64,000 nucleotides of DNA from a bacterium (GTDB lineage: Bacteria > Bacillota > Bacilli > Lactobacillales > Streptococcaceae). Position 1 is the stretch's first letter, and each line of letters begins with the position of its first letter. This document shows, piece after piece, positions 13,769 to 21,865 of this stretch. A program made the translations under genes and the position numbers. Below the pieces are notes generated by a model that worked only from the letters and a program-made list of their open reading frames with translations, did not search any database and was not told the origin of the DNA. Location: NCBI GenBank assembly GCA_905221375.1, contig CAJNCY010000003.1, positions 62,001 through 126,000 of the forward strand. The letters are read 5' to 3'.

Positions 13769-14698
13769 ATGAAAATAGGAATGAGAAAACCAAGTTTAAC
13801 TAGAAGTTTAAAAGCTAGAACCACTAGTAAGTGGAAAAGACAGGCTAAAAAAGCTATTATCCCTGGCTATGGTAAGAAAGGGATGGGGTGGGTTAAAAAT
13901 CCAAAGAAAGCCATGTATAACAAGGTCTACCACAAGACAACATTTGGACTATCTGATTTGTTTAAGTCGTCTAAAAAGAAAAAGAGAAAAGTAGTCACCA
14001 ACAAACAGCAATCTATTCTTGCCTCGAACGGCAAAAAGCAACACACAGCAAAAGATTACAAAGAGACAGCGCTAGTTTTTCTAGTAATTTCTATAATACT
14101 GCTTTTTCTAATTCCACCATTCGGAGTCATACTTTTGCTCCTTAGTTTCATAATGTTTTTAATCGGCCATTTCACTGCAAAACAAGAAAAAAAGGCAAAG
14201 AAAAAGAAACAGATAGAGAATTATAGCGGTCCTAGTGTTGATAAGATCGTTTTCCATGATGATTTCTTGTTGATGGGGACAAATTATCATAAAGAAGAGG
14301 CTGAGCTTGCTGCTGATTTTCTTTCTGGAGGGATCCACTATTTCGGAAAAGATAATAAGAGTTTAAAATCTTATATGCTTGAAACATATAAAACAGTTTA
14401 TAAATACAATAAATTAAAAACAGTAGATGTTCATCTACTGCCGGAGCCATCAAATCCTCATGATAAAAATGCTGTCAAAGTTTTAGTGAATAATATCTTT
14501 GTTGGATACTTACCAGCTGTGATCGCATCACAAATTTCATCATACATAGCTAATCCAAATTACCGATACGATGCAATCCTTACTGGTCGAGGTGGACCAT
14601 ATAAAACCCTAAATATTGAAACCGAGAGAGTCGTTTCTCGTAAAAGTGACTTAACTTACTATCTAGATTTAACAGTATGGCGTCTCGCTAAAAAATAA
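13769..14698 (+). CDS. HIRAN-domain membrane protein
   Basis: A 309-aa protein 12 nt downstream of the repressor, so probably expressed in the lysogen. Residues 1-90 are very basic. Two hydrophobic helices follow at about 96-135 (FLVISIILLFLI, GVILLLLSFIMFLIG). The C-terminal part (about 150-309) carries the HIRAN signature (LLPEPSNPHDKNAVKVLV, then VGYLP). HIRAN domains bind DNA ends or stalled forks; here the domain is tied to a membrane. A lysogenic or superinfection-exclusion role is inference from position. Confidence 0.75.
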   Translation: MKIGMRKPSLTRSLKARTTSKWKRQAKKAIIPGYGKKGMGWVKNPKKAMYNKVYHKTTFGLSDLFKSSKKKKRKVVTNKQQSILASNGKKQHTAKDYKETALVFLVISIILLFLIPPFGVILLLLSFIMFLIGHFTAKQEKKAKKKKQIENYSGPSVDKIVFHDDFLLMGTNYHKEEAELAADFLSGGIHYFGKDNKSLKSYMLETYKTVYKYNKLKTVDVHLLPEPSNPHDKNAVKVLVNNIFVGYLPAVIASQISSYIANPNYRYDAILTGRGGPYKTLNIETERVVSRKSDLTYYLDLTVWRLAKK

Positions 14699-14740
14699 AA
14701 AAATCCCCACACTCGCCATCGCCAAATTTTGAGTGTGAGG
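14699..14740 (-). terminator. Terminator downstream of the HIRAN gene, T-tract on the minus strand
   Basis: CCCCACACTC pairs with GAGTGTGAGG (14705-14740). On the minus strand the hairpin is followed by seven T, so it is best as a leftward terminator; on the plus strand it may still weaken read-through into int. Confidence 0.6.
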
Positions 14741-14819
14741 TTTCAACCTTCCATGTGACAAGCAATGGAAAGGATGATAAAAAAATACAACTATAGTTTA
14801 TCATAAGTTCTACACCTTT

Positions 14820-14838
14820 TCAACTATGCGGGCAAGCA
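14820..14838. repeat. 19-bp repeat, copy 2
   Basis: Exact copy of tcaactatgcgggcaagca at 10401-10419, here 21 bp before the integrase start codon. Confidence 0.7.
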
Positions 14839-14859
14839 ATCGAAAAGAAAGGACTTTTT

Positions 14860-16005
14860 ATGATAAAAAAATACGTTACTAAAAAAGGAGAGACTAGATA
14901 TCTCTTTCAAACATACCTGGGCATAGACCCTGCTACTGGAAAAGAAAAACGTACAACACGCCGTGGTTTCAAAACCATAAGAGAGGCAAAGGCTGCCGAA
15001 CGTGATCTTCTCTTAGATGTTGAAGAGAATGGTTTTTCAAACAATGAAGATTTCCAGAACCCTACATTCGCTGAAGTTGCTGAGTTATGGCTAGATAGCT
15101 ATAAAAACACTGTAAAACCAACAACCTATCAAGGAGTTAAAATAAAACTTGATGTTATGATTGACTTGTATTTTACAGATATGAAGATTCAGCAGATCAG
15201 TGTAGCTTATTGTCAGAAGGTTGCCATTCAGTTAAGTAATCGCTATATCCTCTACACAAATTACTACTCTGTCATTAGCCGTGTTTTTAAGTATGCCACT
15301 TCTATTGACATCATTAAGTCAAATCCCTTAGACAAGATCATCAAGCCTAAAAATAAACCCTTAAAAGTCAAAGAGAACTACTATACAAAACAGGAGTTAA
15401 CAGATTTTCTTAAAGTTTGCAAAGAAAATTGTAAGCCTGTAGAGTATACTTTTTATCACTTACTAGCTTTTACTGGTTTGAGGATTGGAGAAGCTATCGG
15501 ACTCATGTGGTCAGATGTTGACTTTGAAAATAAACGATTGAACATTTCTCGGACAGCTGTCAAGATTGGCAAAGAACAAACCGTCCAGGATCCTAAAACC
15601 AAAAGAAGTAAGAGGGTTATTACCTTAGACGATGAAACTCTGAATGTATTGAAATTCTGGAAACGTCAACAAATAAAAGAATATTTCCAAGCTGGTAAAG
15701 CATATCAGCATGATTCGAATTATATATTTACGAATAACAAAGGGAAATGGCTTTTGACTGCAACTATGAAAGTGAAGCTTAGTAGCTTCTTTTGTAAACA
15801 CAATAAGCTTAAAAAAATTACGCCTCACGGATTTAGGCACACACACGCTTCTCTCCTCTTTGAAGCTGGTGTTACAGCCAAAATCATTTCGGATAGACTA
15901 GGTCACAATAATGTTCAAACCACCCTTGATATGTATACTCACATCAATGATAATCAACGTGTTGAAGTTGTTGACCAGCTCATGGACTTCATCCGCTCCA
16001 GCTAA
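14860..16005 (+). CDS. int: Phage tyrosine integrase
   Basis: A 381-aa integrase: an N-terminal arm-binding domain (1-50, YLGIDPATGKEKRTTRRGF), a SAM-like core-binding domain (68-165) and a catalytic domain (175-375) with R208 (TGLRIG), H323-xx-R326 (HGFRH), H349 (LGH) and the nucleophile Y359 (MYTH). It drives insertion and excision between attP and attB. It is the last phage gene before host DNA, so an att site should lie in 16006-16326. AAAGGA precedes the ATG. Confidence 0.93.
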   Translation: MIKKYVTKKGETRYLFQTYLGIDPATGKEKRTTRRGFKTIREAKAAERDLLLDVEENGFSNNEDFQNPTFAEVAELWLDSYKNTVKPTTYQGVKIKLDVMIDLYFTDMKIQQISVAYCQKVAIQLSNRYILYTNYYSVISRVFKYATSIDIIKSNPLDKIIKPKNKPLKVKENYYTKQELTDFLKVCKENCKPVEYTFYHLLAFTGLRIGEAIGLMWSDVDFENKRLNISRTAVKIGKEQTVQDPKTKRSKRVITLDDETLNVLKFWKRQQIKEYFQAGKAYQHDSNYIFTNNKGKWLLTATMKVKLSSFFCKHNKLKKITPHGFRHTHASLLFEAGVTAKIISDRLGHNNVQTTLDMYTHINDNQRVEVVDQLMDFIRSS

Positions 16006-16261
16006 AAGTCATATCGTATTCAATATCGTATTCACTTTCGGTCAACACGCTAGAAACCAACTGATTTCAAGGGATTAGCAAGCGGTTTACTATTGTACTA
16101 TAAATATTAAAATTTGTATCAAGTTTGCTACGGTTAACTGTTATTGTCATTATATTATGTAAAATAAACTCTTTAATAGTACACTATGCTTTCTAAAACA
16201 TTGTTAGAAATTGATTTGATTTTCTCAATCAAATTGTTCGTTTTTGTCATTTCACTATAGA
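16006..16261. other. Prophage-host junction, att region expected here
   Basis: No gene. A tandem repeat of atcgtattca (16013-16032 area) lies just after the int stop. The phage-host border should fall between the int stop and the map terminator, but the att core cannot be defined without the left prophage end. Confidence 0.5.
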
Positions 16262-16311
16262 TAAAAGAAAAAATTGAAGAAAATTGTCCAAAGAACCACT
16301 TTTTCTTCAAT
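16262..16311 (-). terminator. map terminator
   Basis: Minus strand ATTGAAGAAAA pairs with TTTTCTTCAAT (11 bp) and is followed by TTTTTTCTTTT. It ends the murA-spxR-map transcription unit and marks host sequence. Confidence 0.85.
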
Positions 16312-16326
16312 CTACTTTTACTTATT

Positions 16327-17187
16327 TTAATAAGTTCCTTCTTCACCCTGACTAGTCAAGATAACAGGTCCATCTTTCGTAATCACGAATTGGTGTTCAT
16401 ACTGACAAGATAGGCCACCGTCAATGGTCTTATGTGCCCAGCCAGTTTTCATATCTGTATCAATTTCCCAGTCACCTGTATTGATCATCGGTTCAATAGT
16501 TAAGACCATTCCTTCACGGAGACGAAGCCCACGACCAGCAATACCATAGTTAGGAACCATTGGTTCTTCGTGCATTGTTGGGCCAACACCATGACCAACC
16601 AAATCACGCACTACACCGTATCCACGACTTTCAGCGTATTCTTGAATCGCTGCACCGATATCACCGATACGATTTCCAACAACAGCTTGTTCAATCCCCT
16701 TGTACATAGCTTCTTTGGTTACATCCATCAAGTTTTTCACTTCTTCGGACGGTGTACCTACAGCATAAGCCCAACATGAGTCTGCAAGACCACCAGAATA
16801 GCTCTGAGTGTATTTCTTCATTTGCTCAACATTGTTGAAGTTTAATTTTGAGACATTCAGGTCAGATTTGGCAATTGGACCTCCCAAAACCATGTCAACC
16901 TTGAGCAAATCACCATCTTTCAAGATATAGTGACGAGGGAAAGCATGAGCCACTTCATCGTTAAGAGAGCAACAGGTAGCATAAGGATAGTCCATCATGG
17001 TACCGTCAACCCCAATCTGAAGCGGAAGGAAATTTTCTTCCTTACAACGACGGCGAACATACTCTTCTACTTCCCACATATCTACGCCAGGCTTAATCAA
17101 ATCACGTAAGCCAATATGAATACTTGCTAGAAAATCTCCAGCCTTGTCCATAGCTTCGATTTCACGAGCTGATTTTAATGTTATCAT
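16327..17187 (-). CDS. map: Type I methionine aminopeptidase
   Basis: A 286-aa metalloprotease that removes N-terminal methionine from new proteins. The metal-ligand regions are visible: DMVLGG and SDLNVS (Asp ligands), GHGVGPTMHEEP (His), then a Glu in LTIEPM and in YEHQFVIT. It has a streptococcal insertion (about residues 110-140). The gene lies 15 nt after spxR, as in pneumococci. Confidence 0.93.
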   Translation of the reverse strand: MITLKSAREIEAMDKAGDFLASIHIGLRDLIKPGVDMWEVEEYVRRRCKEENFLPLQIGVDGTMMDYPYATCCSLNDEVAHAFPRHYILKDGDLLKVDMVLGGPIAKSDLNVSKLNFNNVEQMKKYTQSYSGGLADSCWAYAVGTPSEEVKNLMDVTKEAMYKGIEQAVVGNRIGDIGAAIQEYAESRGYGVVRDLVGHGVGPTMHEEPMVPNYGIAGRGLRLREGMVLTIEPMINTGDWEIDTDMKTGWAHKTIDGGLSCQYEHQFVITKDGPVILTSQGEEGTY

Positions 17188-17202
17188 CTTTTCTCCTAGT
17201 TT

Positions 17203-18480
17203 CTAATTAATTTTAACGGTCACATTTGCTTTTGAAACAATCTGATGACCATGATAAATATCGTAATCAATAATAGCTGACCGTCTAGTATGATGGATGA
17301 TGCGTGCTTGAATGCGCAGTATATCATCTATCTGAACAGCCTGCAAAAAGTAGATCAGCATCTGCTCGATAATGAGATTGCGACCACTATTTACAACTAA
17401 ATCTTGGGTCATATGAGTCAAGATTTCTGCCAATACTCCGTTAGCCAAAACACCATTTTTCTCAAGCATAAAGGGTTCCACTGTAATGACGACTTCATCA
17501 TGGTGATAAGCGAGTTTTTGACCAATCTGCTCAGAAAAAGTTGGTAGAGCCGAAACTTGAGAACGACTCATCTTTTCCATGACATCTCGTCTGGTTACAA
17601 CCCCAAGCAAGGTTTGATTATTTCGAATAACCGGTACCATTTCAAAGTCTTCTGCAATCATCCGTTGACTCACATTGGCAATATTTGTCGATAATCCAAC
17701 TAAAAATAGACTACGAGACATGACCTTGTCAATTGTTGTACTTGGTGACTTATCACCAGCATCTCTCATGGTTACAACGCCAACAACAACCTGATGTTGA
17801 TTGATAACAGGGAAACGACTGCTACGATTCTTACGAACTAAGTCCAAATAATCTTTAACAGTGTCAGTCTCTCTCAAAAAACCATACTCATGACTCGGAC
17901 GGTAAAGTTTCTCAACTGTCAAAATATCTGTTTTGATTTGAACATTTGACAAGGCTTTATTGATCATGGTCGCGACGGTGAATGTATCATGCTTGCTTCT
18001 CAGAACTGGAATTCCTTTTTGATTGGCCAGTTTAATCACATCATCATGAACATGAAATCCCCCTGTCACAAGTACAGCATTTTCATTTTCAAGTGCTAGT
18101 AATTGGATACGGGTACGGTCTCCGACAATCAAGAGTCCCCCATCATGAAGGTAGGACAGAATATTTTGTTCAGTCATGGCACCGATTGAGAACTTACTAA
18201 ATTCTCTCTCTAAACCTTCTTGACCAGCCAGAACCTCAGAAGAAGTCACTTCTGCAATTTCAGCAAAAGTTAATCTTTCAATAGCAACTTTCTGGGATTT
18301 AACACGAATTGTTCCACTCCTTGGGCGAGTCTCTACAATTCCACGGTTTTCAGCTTCTTTAATGGCCCGATAGGCAGTTCCATCACTGACTCCCAGATGG
18401 TTGGAAATACTACGAACACTCACCCTTTTACCTACTGGTAATTCCTCCAAATAGCTTAGAATTTCCTGATGCTTACTCAT
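17203..18480 (-). CDS. spxR: SpxR/YtoI-type regulator: HTH, DRTGG, CBS pair, hotdog
   Basis: A 425-aa protein with an N-terminal helix-turn-helix (about 20-65, SIRSISNHLGVSDGTAYRAI-like), a DRTGG domain (about 70-180, LVTGGFHVHDDVIKLA), two CBS repeats (about 195-310, SRFPVINQHQVVVGVVTMRDA and MVPVIRNNQTLLGVVTRRDV, in parts) and a C-terminal hotdog fold (about 325-425). This matches pneumococcal SpxR, which raises spxB (pyruvate oxidase) expression, probably in response to an adenosyl nucleotide or CoA ligand. It overlaps the upstream acetyltransferase gene by 8 nt. Confidence 0.85.
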   Translation of the reverse strand: MSKHQEILSYLEELPVGKRVSVRSISNHLGVSDGTAYRAIKEAENRGIVETRPRSGTIRVKSQKVAIERLTFAEIAEVTSSEVLAGQEGLEREFSKFSIGAMTEQNILSYLHDGGLLIVGDRTRIQLLALENENAVLVTGGFHVHDDVIKLANQKGIPVLRSKHDTFTVATMINKALSNVQIKTDILTVEKLYRPSHEYGFLRETDTVKDYLDLVRKNRSSRFPVINQHQVVVGVVTMRDAGDKSPSTTIDKVMSRSLFLVGLSTNIANVSQRMIAEDFEMVPVIRNNQTLLGVVTRRDVMEKMSRSQVSALPTFSEQIGQKLAYHHDEVVITVEPFMLEKNGVLANGVLAEILTHMTQDLVVNSGRNLIIEQMLIYFLQAVQIDDILRIQARIIHHTRRSAIIDYDIYHGHQIVSKANVTVKIN

Positions 18481-19024
18481 TGAATTCTCCTTTTACATAC
18501 CGAAATTCAAGATAATCCCGCATTTTTCTTGTGTAGCGATCACTTCCCTTAAACTGACGGAACAAACGAAATCCAGACTTAAGAGCAACTCTTTGGCTAG
18601 CTTCATTTTCAAGGTGGGTAATGATAGATAATTGTTTTAAGCCAAATTCCTCAAAAGAAAGTTGGCAAATTTTTTTAACAACTTCTGTCATAAAACCTTG
18701 CGACCAAGAATCTTTTCTCAAAAAATAGCCAAGTTCTGCTTCTTTTTTAATTTCATCTAACTTTTCAAACTTAACAGAACCAATCATTTTTTCAGTTTTC
18801 TTGTCACAAATAGCCCATACTCCTAAAGGGGACTTCATAAAGTAATTCGCTAATGCATATTGACTTTCTTCCAGACTTGCCTGAGTTGGGAAAATAAATT
18901 GTAAATTGGCAGGATTTGAGGCTATCTCATGGAAGTCTTGACTATCACTAAAAAAGAAAGGACGCAAATACAAGCGATCCGTTTCAAAAAAAGAAAACAT
19001 TGCTAATTTGGTCCAAATATTCAT
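18473..19024 (-). CDS. GNAT-family acetyltransferase, RimJ/RimL type
   Basis: A 183-aa GNAT protein: TDRLYLRPFFFSDSQDF at the N-terminus, MIGSVKFEKLD in the middle strand, ELGYFLRKDSWSQGFMTEVV (acetyl-CoA-binding loop) and ENEASQRVALKSGF near the end. ATG at 19024 with GAGG 6 nt upstream. Substrate unknown (protein N-terminus or small molecule). Confidence 0.85.
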   Translation of the reverse strand: MNIWTKLAMFSFFETDRLYLRPFFFSDSQDFHEIASNPANLQFIFPTQASLEESQYALANYFMKSPLGVWAICDKKTEKMIGSVKFEKLDEIKKEAELGYFLRKDSWSQGFMTEVVKKICQLSFEEFGLKQLSIITHLENEASQRVALKSGFRLFRQFKGSDRYTRKMRDYLEFRYVKGEFNE

Positions 19025-19039
19025 AAACACCTCTACGGT

Positions 19040-20299
19040 TTAATCCTCAACAAGTGTAATATCCGCTCCTAGATTACGTAATTTTTCAATAATATCAGAA
19101 TAACCACGTAAGATAAACTCGATATTGGTAATTTCAGTTTTACCTTCAGCCATAAGCCCAGCAATGACTAGTGCAGCCCCAGCTCGTAGGTCAGTTGCTT
19201 TAACACTGGCTCCACGTAAATCACGACCACCTGTGTACAAAATATGACCATTTGTTGTAGAAATGTCCGCATCCATCTTTGCTAGTTCAAAAACGTGATT
19301 TACACGTTTTTCGTAAATCGTATCAACAATTGTACCACGACCATTCGCTGTTAGTAAAAGAGGGGTAATCGGTTGTTGCAAATCAGTTGCAAAGCCTGGG
19401 TAAGGAGCTGTCTTAATATTGATTGCTTTCAAATTAGACTGCTCTTCGACAAAAATGCTGTCTTCAGATACAGTCATTCTCACTCCCATTTCTTCCAGCT
19501 TAGCAATAAATCCTTCTAGGTGTTCGTAAAGAACATTATTTATACGAATCCCCTTGCCGACTGCAGCAGCTAAAGATATATATGTTCCAGCTTCGATACG
19601 GTCTGGAATCACCTGATGACGGGTTCCATGTAATCTTTCAACACCATCAATAATGATGATATTAGTTCCTGCCCCGCGGATATGGGCTCCCATATTATTC
19701 AAGAGGGTAGCTACATCAATAATTTCAGGTTCACGGGCTGCATTTTCAATAATGGTACGACCATTTGCTTTAACTGCAGCAATCATCGTATTGATCGTTG
19801 CCCCTACACTAACCGTATCCATGTAAATACTTGCGCCATGAAGTCCTGTATCTTTAGCAGATAACTTCATGTTATCTCCCTCGTAGCTAACAGTGGCACC
19901 CATAGCTTCAAAAGCCTTAAGGTGTAGGTCAATCGGACGAGGACCAAGATCACATCCTCCCGGTAGACCAACTGTCGCTTCACCAAAACGGCCTAAGAGG
20001 CTCCCATAAAAATAGTAAGATGCACGAAGACTGTTAATTTTACCATAAGGCATTGGAATATTTTGAACACCTCTTGGATCAATCTCCAAGACATCGTCAT
20101 AACGCTTAACAGTAGCTCCCATCAATTCCATAATTTCGACAAGACTGGCTACATCCGAAATATCTGGAACGCAATCCAAAGTCACCACATCATCAGCCAA
20201 TATAATAGCTGGAATTAAGGCCACAACGCTATTTTTAGCACCACTAATAGTGATTTCACCTTGTAGTGGTAATCCACCATTGATAACAATTTTTCTCAT
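19040..20299 (-). CDS. murA: UDP-N-acetylglucosamine 1-carboxyvinyltransferase
   Basis: A 419-aa MurA, first committed step of peptidoglycan synthesis: transfer of enolpyruvate from PEP to UDP-GlcNAc. The fosfomycin-target cysteine is present (C116 in [10 protein letters not shown]), with the early SGAKNS motif and R/D residues of the family. Streptococci carry two MurA paralogues; in pneumococcus the copy next to spxR and map is often called MurZ/MurA1. Confidence 0.93.
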   Translation of the reverse strand: MRKIVINGGLPLQGEITISGAKNSVVALIPAIILADDVVTLDCVPDISDVASLVEIMELMGATVKRYDDVLEIDPRGVQNIPMPYGKINSLRASYYFYGSLLGRFGEATVGLPGGCDLGPRPIDLHLKAFEAMGATVSYEGDNMKLSAKDTGLHGASIYMDTVSVGATINTMIAAVKANGRTIIENAAREPEIIDVATLLNNMGAHIRGAGTNIIIIDGVERLHGTRHQVIPDRIEAGTYISLAAAVGKGIRINNVLYEHLEGFIAKLEEMGVRMTVSEDSIFVEEQSNLKAINIKTAPYPGFATDLQQPITPLLLTANGRGTIVDTIYEKRVNHVFELAKMDADISTTNGHILYTGGRDLRGASVKATDLRAGAALVIAGLMAEGKTEITNIEFILRGYSDIIEKLRNLGADITLVED

Positions 20300-20349
20300 T
20301 CTAAGTTTTTAATACTCTTTCAAGATTTCTAATAAGGTCTTTAAAATAG

Positions 20350-20359
20350 ATTATATCAT
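20350..20359 (-). promoter_or_regulatory. murA promoter, extended -10
   Basis: Minus strand TGATATAAT about 50 nt before the murA ATG. No good -35 at 17 nt; the TG extension can compensate. Confidence 0.6.
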
Positions 20360-20491
20360 AAATGCAACCTTTTTTCCATCCTTTTCAATTTTATTGGATA
20401 GTAAGTAATAAATGGATTACGTTGAAAGGTTGAGTCCATATTTTATGAAACATCTTTTGATACTAAAAAAGCCTAAATTAAGAATTGCAAA

Positions 20492-20534
20492 ATACCTCAA
20501 AAATTAGATTTTCTATGTCTAACTTTTGAGGTAT
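20492..20534. repeat. Large hairpin in the murA-lplA gap
   Basis: Atacctcaaaaattaga pairs with tctaacttttgaggtat around a 9-nt loop, one mismatch in 17 bp. It is not followed by a T-tract. The murA-lplA gap (20300-20816) holds no gene; this could be a trace of a small mobile element. Confidence 0.6.
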
Positions 20535-20682
20535 CGTTCAACTATAGAAATAATAGTCTTTTGGGGTGTTAATACTATGTGGAAATCAAAAACAACTCAT
20601 GTCTGTGTCACCTTACAGATAATCTACTACTACCCTTCTCATCTCTATATTCAATTGAAAATAGTCGTATTTAGTTGATTCA

Positions 20683-20731
20683 GAACAAACTTCCGAGTTT
20701 TTTTATTAAGCATTGGAAGTTTGTTCTTTTT
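20683..20731 (+). terminator. Long hairpin with T-tract
   Basis: GAACAAACTTCC pairs perfectly with GGAAGTTTGTTC (12 bp, 20-nt loop) and is followed by TTTTT on the plus strand. No plus-strand gene lies upstream, so it may be the relic of a lost gene or element. Confidence 0.6.
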
Positions 20732-20816
20732 GATTCTCGTTCAGCAGGTTTTAAGACTTGTCCTATCCAGATAATATCTTTTCTGCAAGCCACAATGACT
20801 AACAAATAGCTTTTCT

Positions 20817-21806
20817 TTACTCTACTACCGCTTCAGCGATTTCTTCACTGCTAATACCAGCGAAGTAGCGTGTGATATCAATAGTTTCTAGGACTTTAAG
20901 AACATCTTCGCGTTCGTATTTAACGCCTCGAAGGACATCTTCTACAGCTGCAACATCCTCGATACCAAAGAAGTCACCATAAATCTTGATATCTTGGATT
21001 TTTGATTCGACGACATTAGCAAATACCTCGACCTTACCGCTGGTAAATTTTGTACCGCGACGGACGTTAAATTCAGGCGATTTACCGTAGTTCCAGTCCC
21101 AAGTACCAAACTTAGTATCCTTGATGCGATTGATTTCAGCCAATTCTTCTTCTGAAAAGACGTATTCAGTCATCTCTGGGTACTCTTTTTTCATGTATTC
21201 CAAGAGCAAATCACGGAATTCTTCAACTGTGATTTTTTCTGGTAATTCATTGACAATATTGGTTACACGAGCACGGACAGATTTGACACCTTTTGATTCA
21301 AATTTGTCTTTTGAAACCTTAAGGGCATTGACTAAGACTGACAAATCAACGTCAAAGAGCAAGCAGCCGTGGTGCATGATACGCCCATTGATATAGGCTT
21401 GGGCATTGCCACAGAATTTCTTGCCATCAATCTCAAGGTCGTTACGGCCAGTAAACTCAGCTTTAACGCCTAGTTGAGCCAAGGTATTGATAACTGGAGT
21501 TGAGAAGCTCTTAAAGTCAAAGGCCTTATTTTCATCTTCTTTTGAGATAATAGTGTAGTTGAGGTTATTCAAATCATGATAAACAGCTCCACCACCGCTG
21601 ATACGGCGAACCACCTCAATCCCATTTTCTCGAACATAATCACGGTTGATTTCTTCGATAGTATTTTGGTGACGACCAACAATGATAGATGGTTTATTGA
21701 TCCAAAGTAGGAAGATTTGCTCCTCATCTAAAAGGTGTTTAAAGGCATATTCTTCCAAGGCGATATTAAAAGCAGTGTCGTTTGAATGATTGATAATATA
21801 TTTCAT
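20817..21806 (-). CDS. lplA: Lipoate-protein ligase A
   Basis: A 329-aa ligase that activates lipoate with ATP and attaches it to a lysine on lipoyl domains. Family motifs: RRISGGGAVYHDLNNLNYT, KFCGNAQAYINGRIMHHG and a C-terminal accessory domain (about 250-329). It is the last gene of the dehydrogenase operon, 60 nt after lpdA, whose N-terminal lipoyl domain is its likely substrate. Confidence 0.93.
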   Translation of the reverse strand: MKYIINHSNDTAFNIALEEYAFKHLLDEEQIFLLWINKPSIIVGRHQNTIEEINRDYVRENGIEVVRRISGGGAVYHDLNNLNYTIISKEDENKAFDFKSFSTPVINTLAQLGVKAEFTGRNDLEIDGKKFCGNAQAYINGRIMHHGCLLFDVDLSVLVNALKVSKDKFESKGVKSVRARVTNIVNELPEKITVEEFRDLLLEYMKKEYPEMTEYVFSEEELAEINRIKDTKFGTWDWNYGKSPEFNVRRGTKFTSGKVEVFANVVESKIQDIKIYGDFFGIEDVAAVEDVLRGVKYEREDVLKVLETIDITRYFAGISSEEIAEAVVE

Positions 21807-21865
21807 GATATCCCTTTATACGATAGAGACTGGAAAATATCTTTCCAGCCTAGTCTATCTTCATT

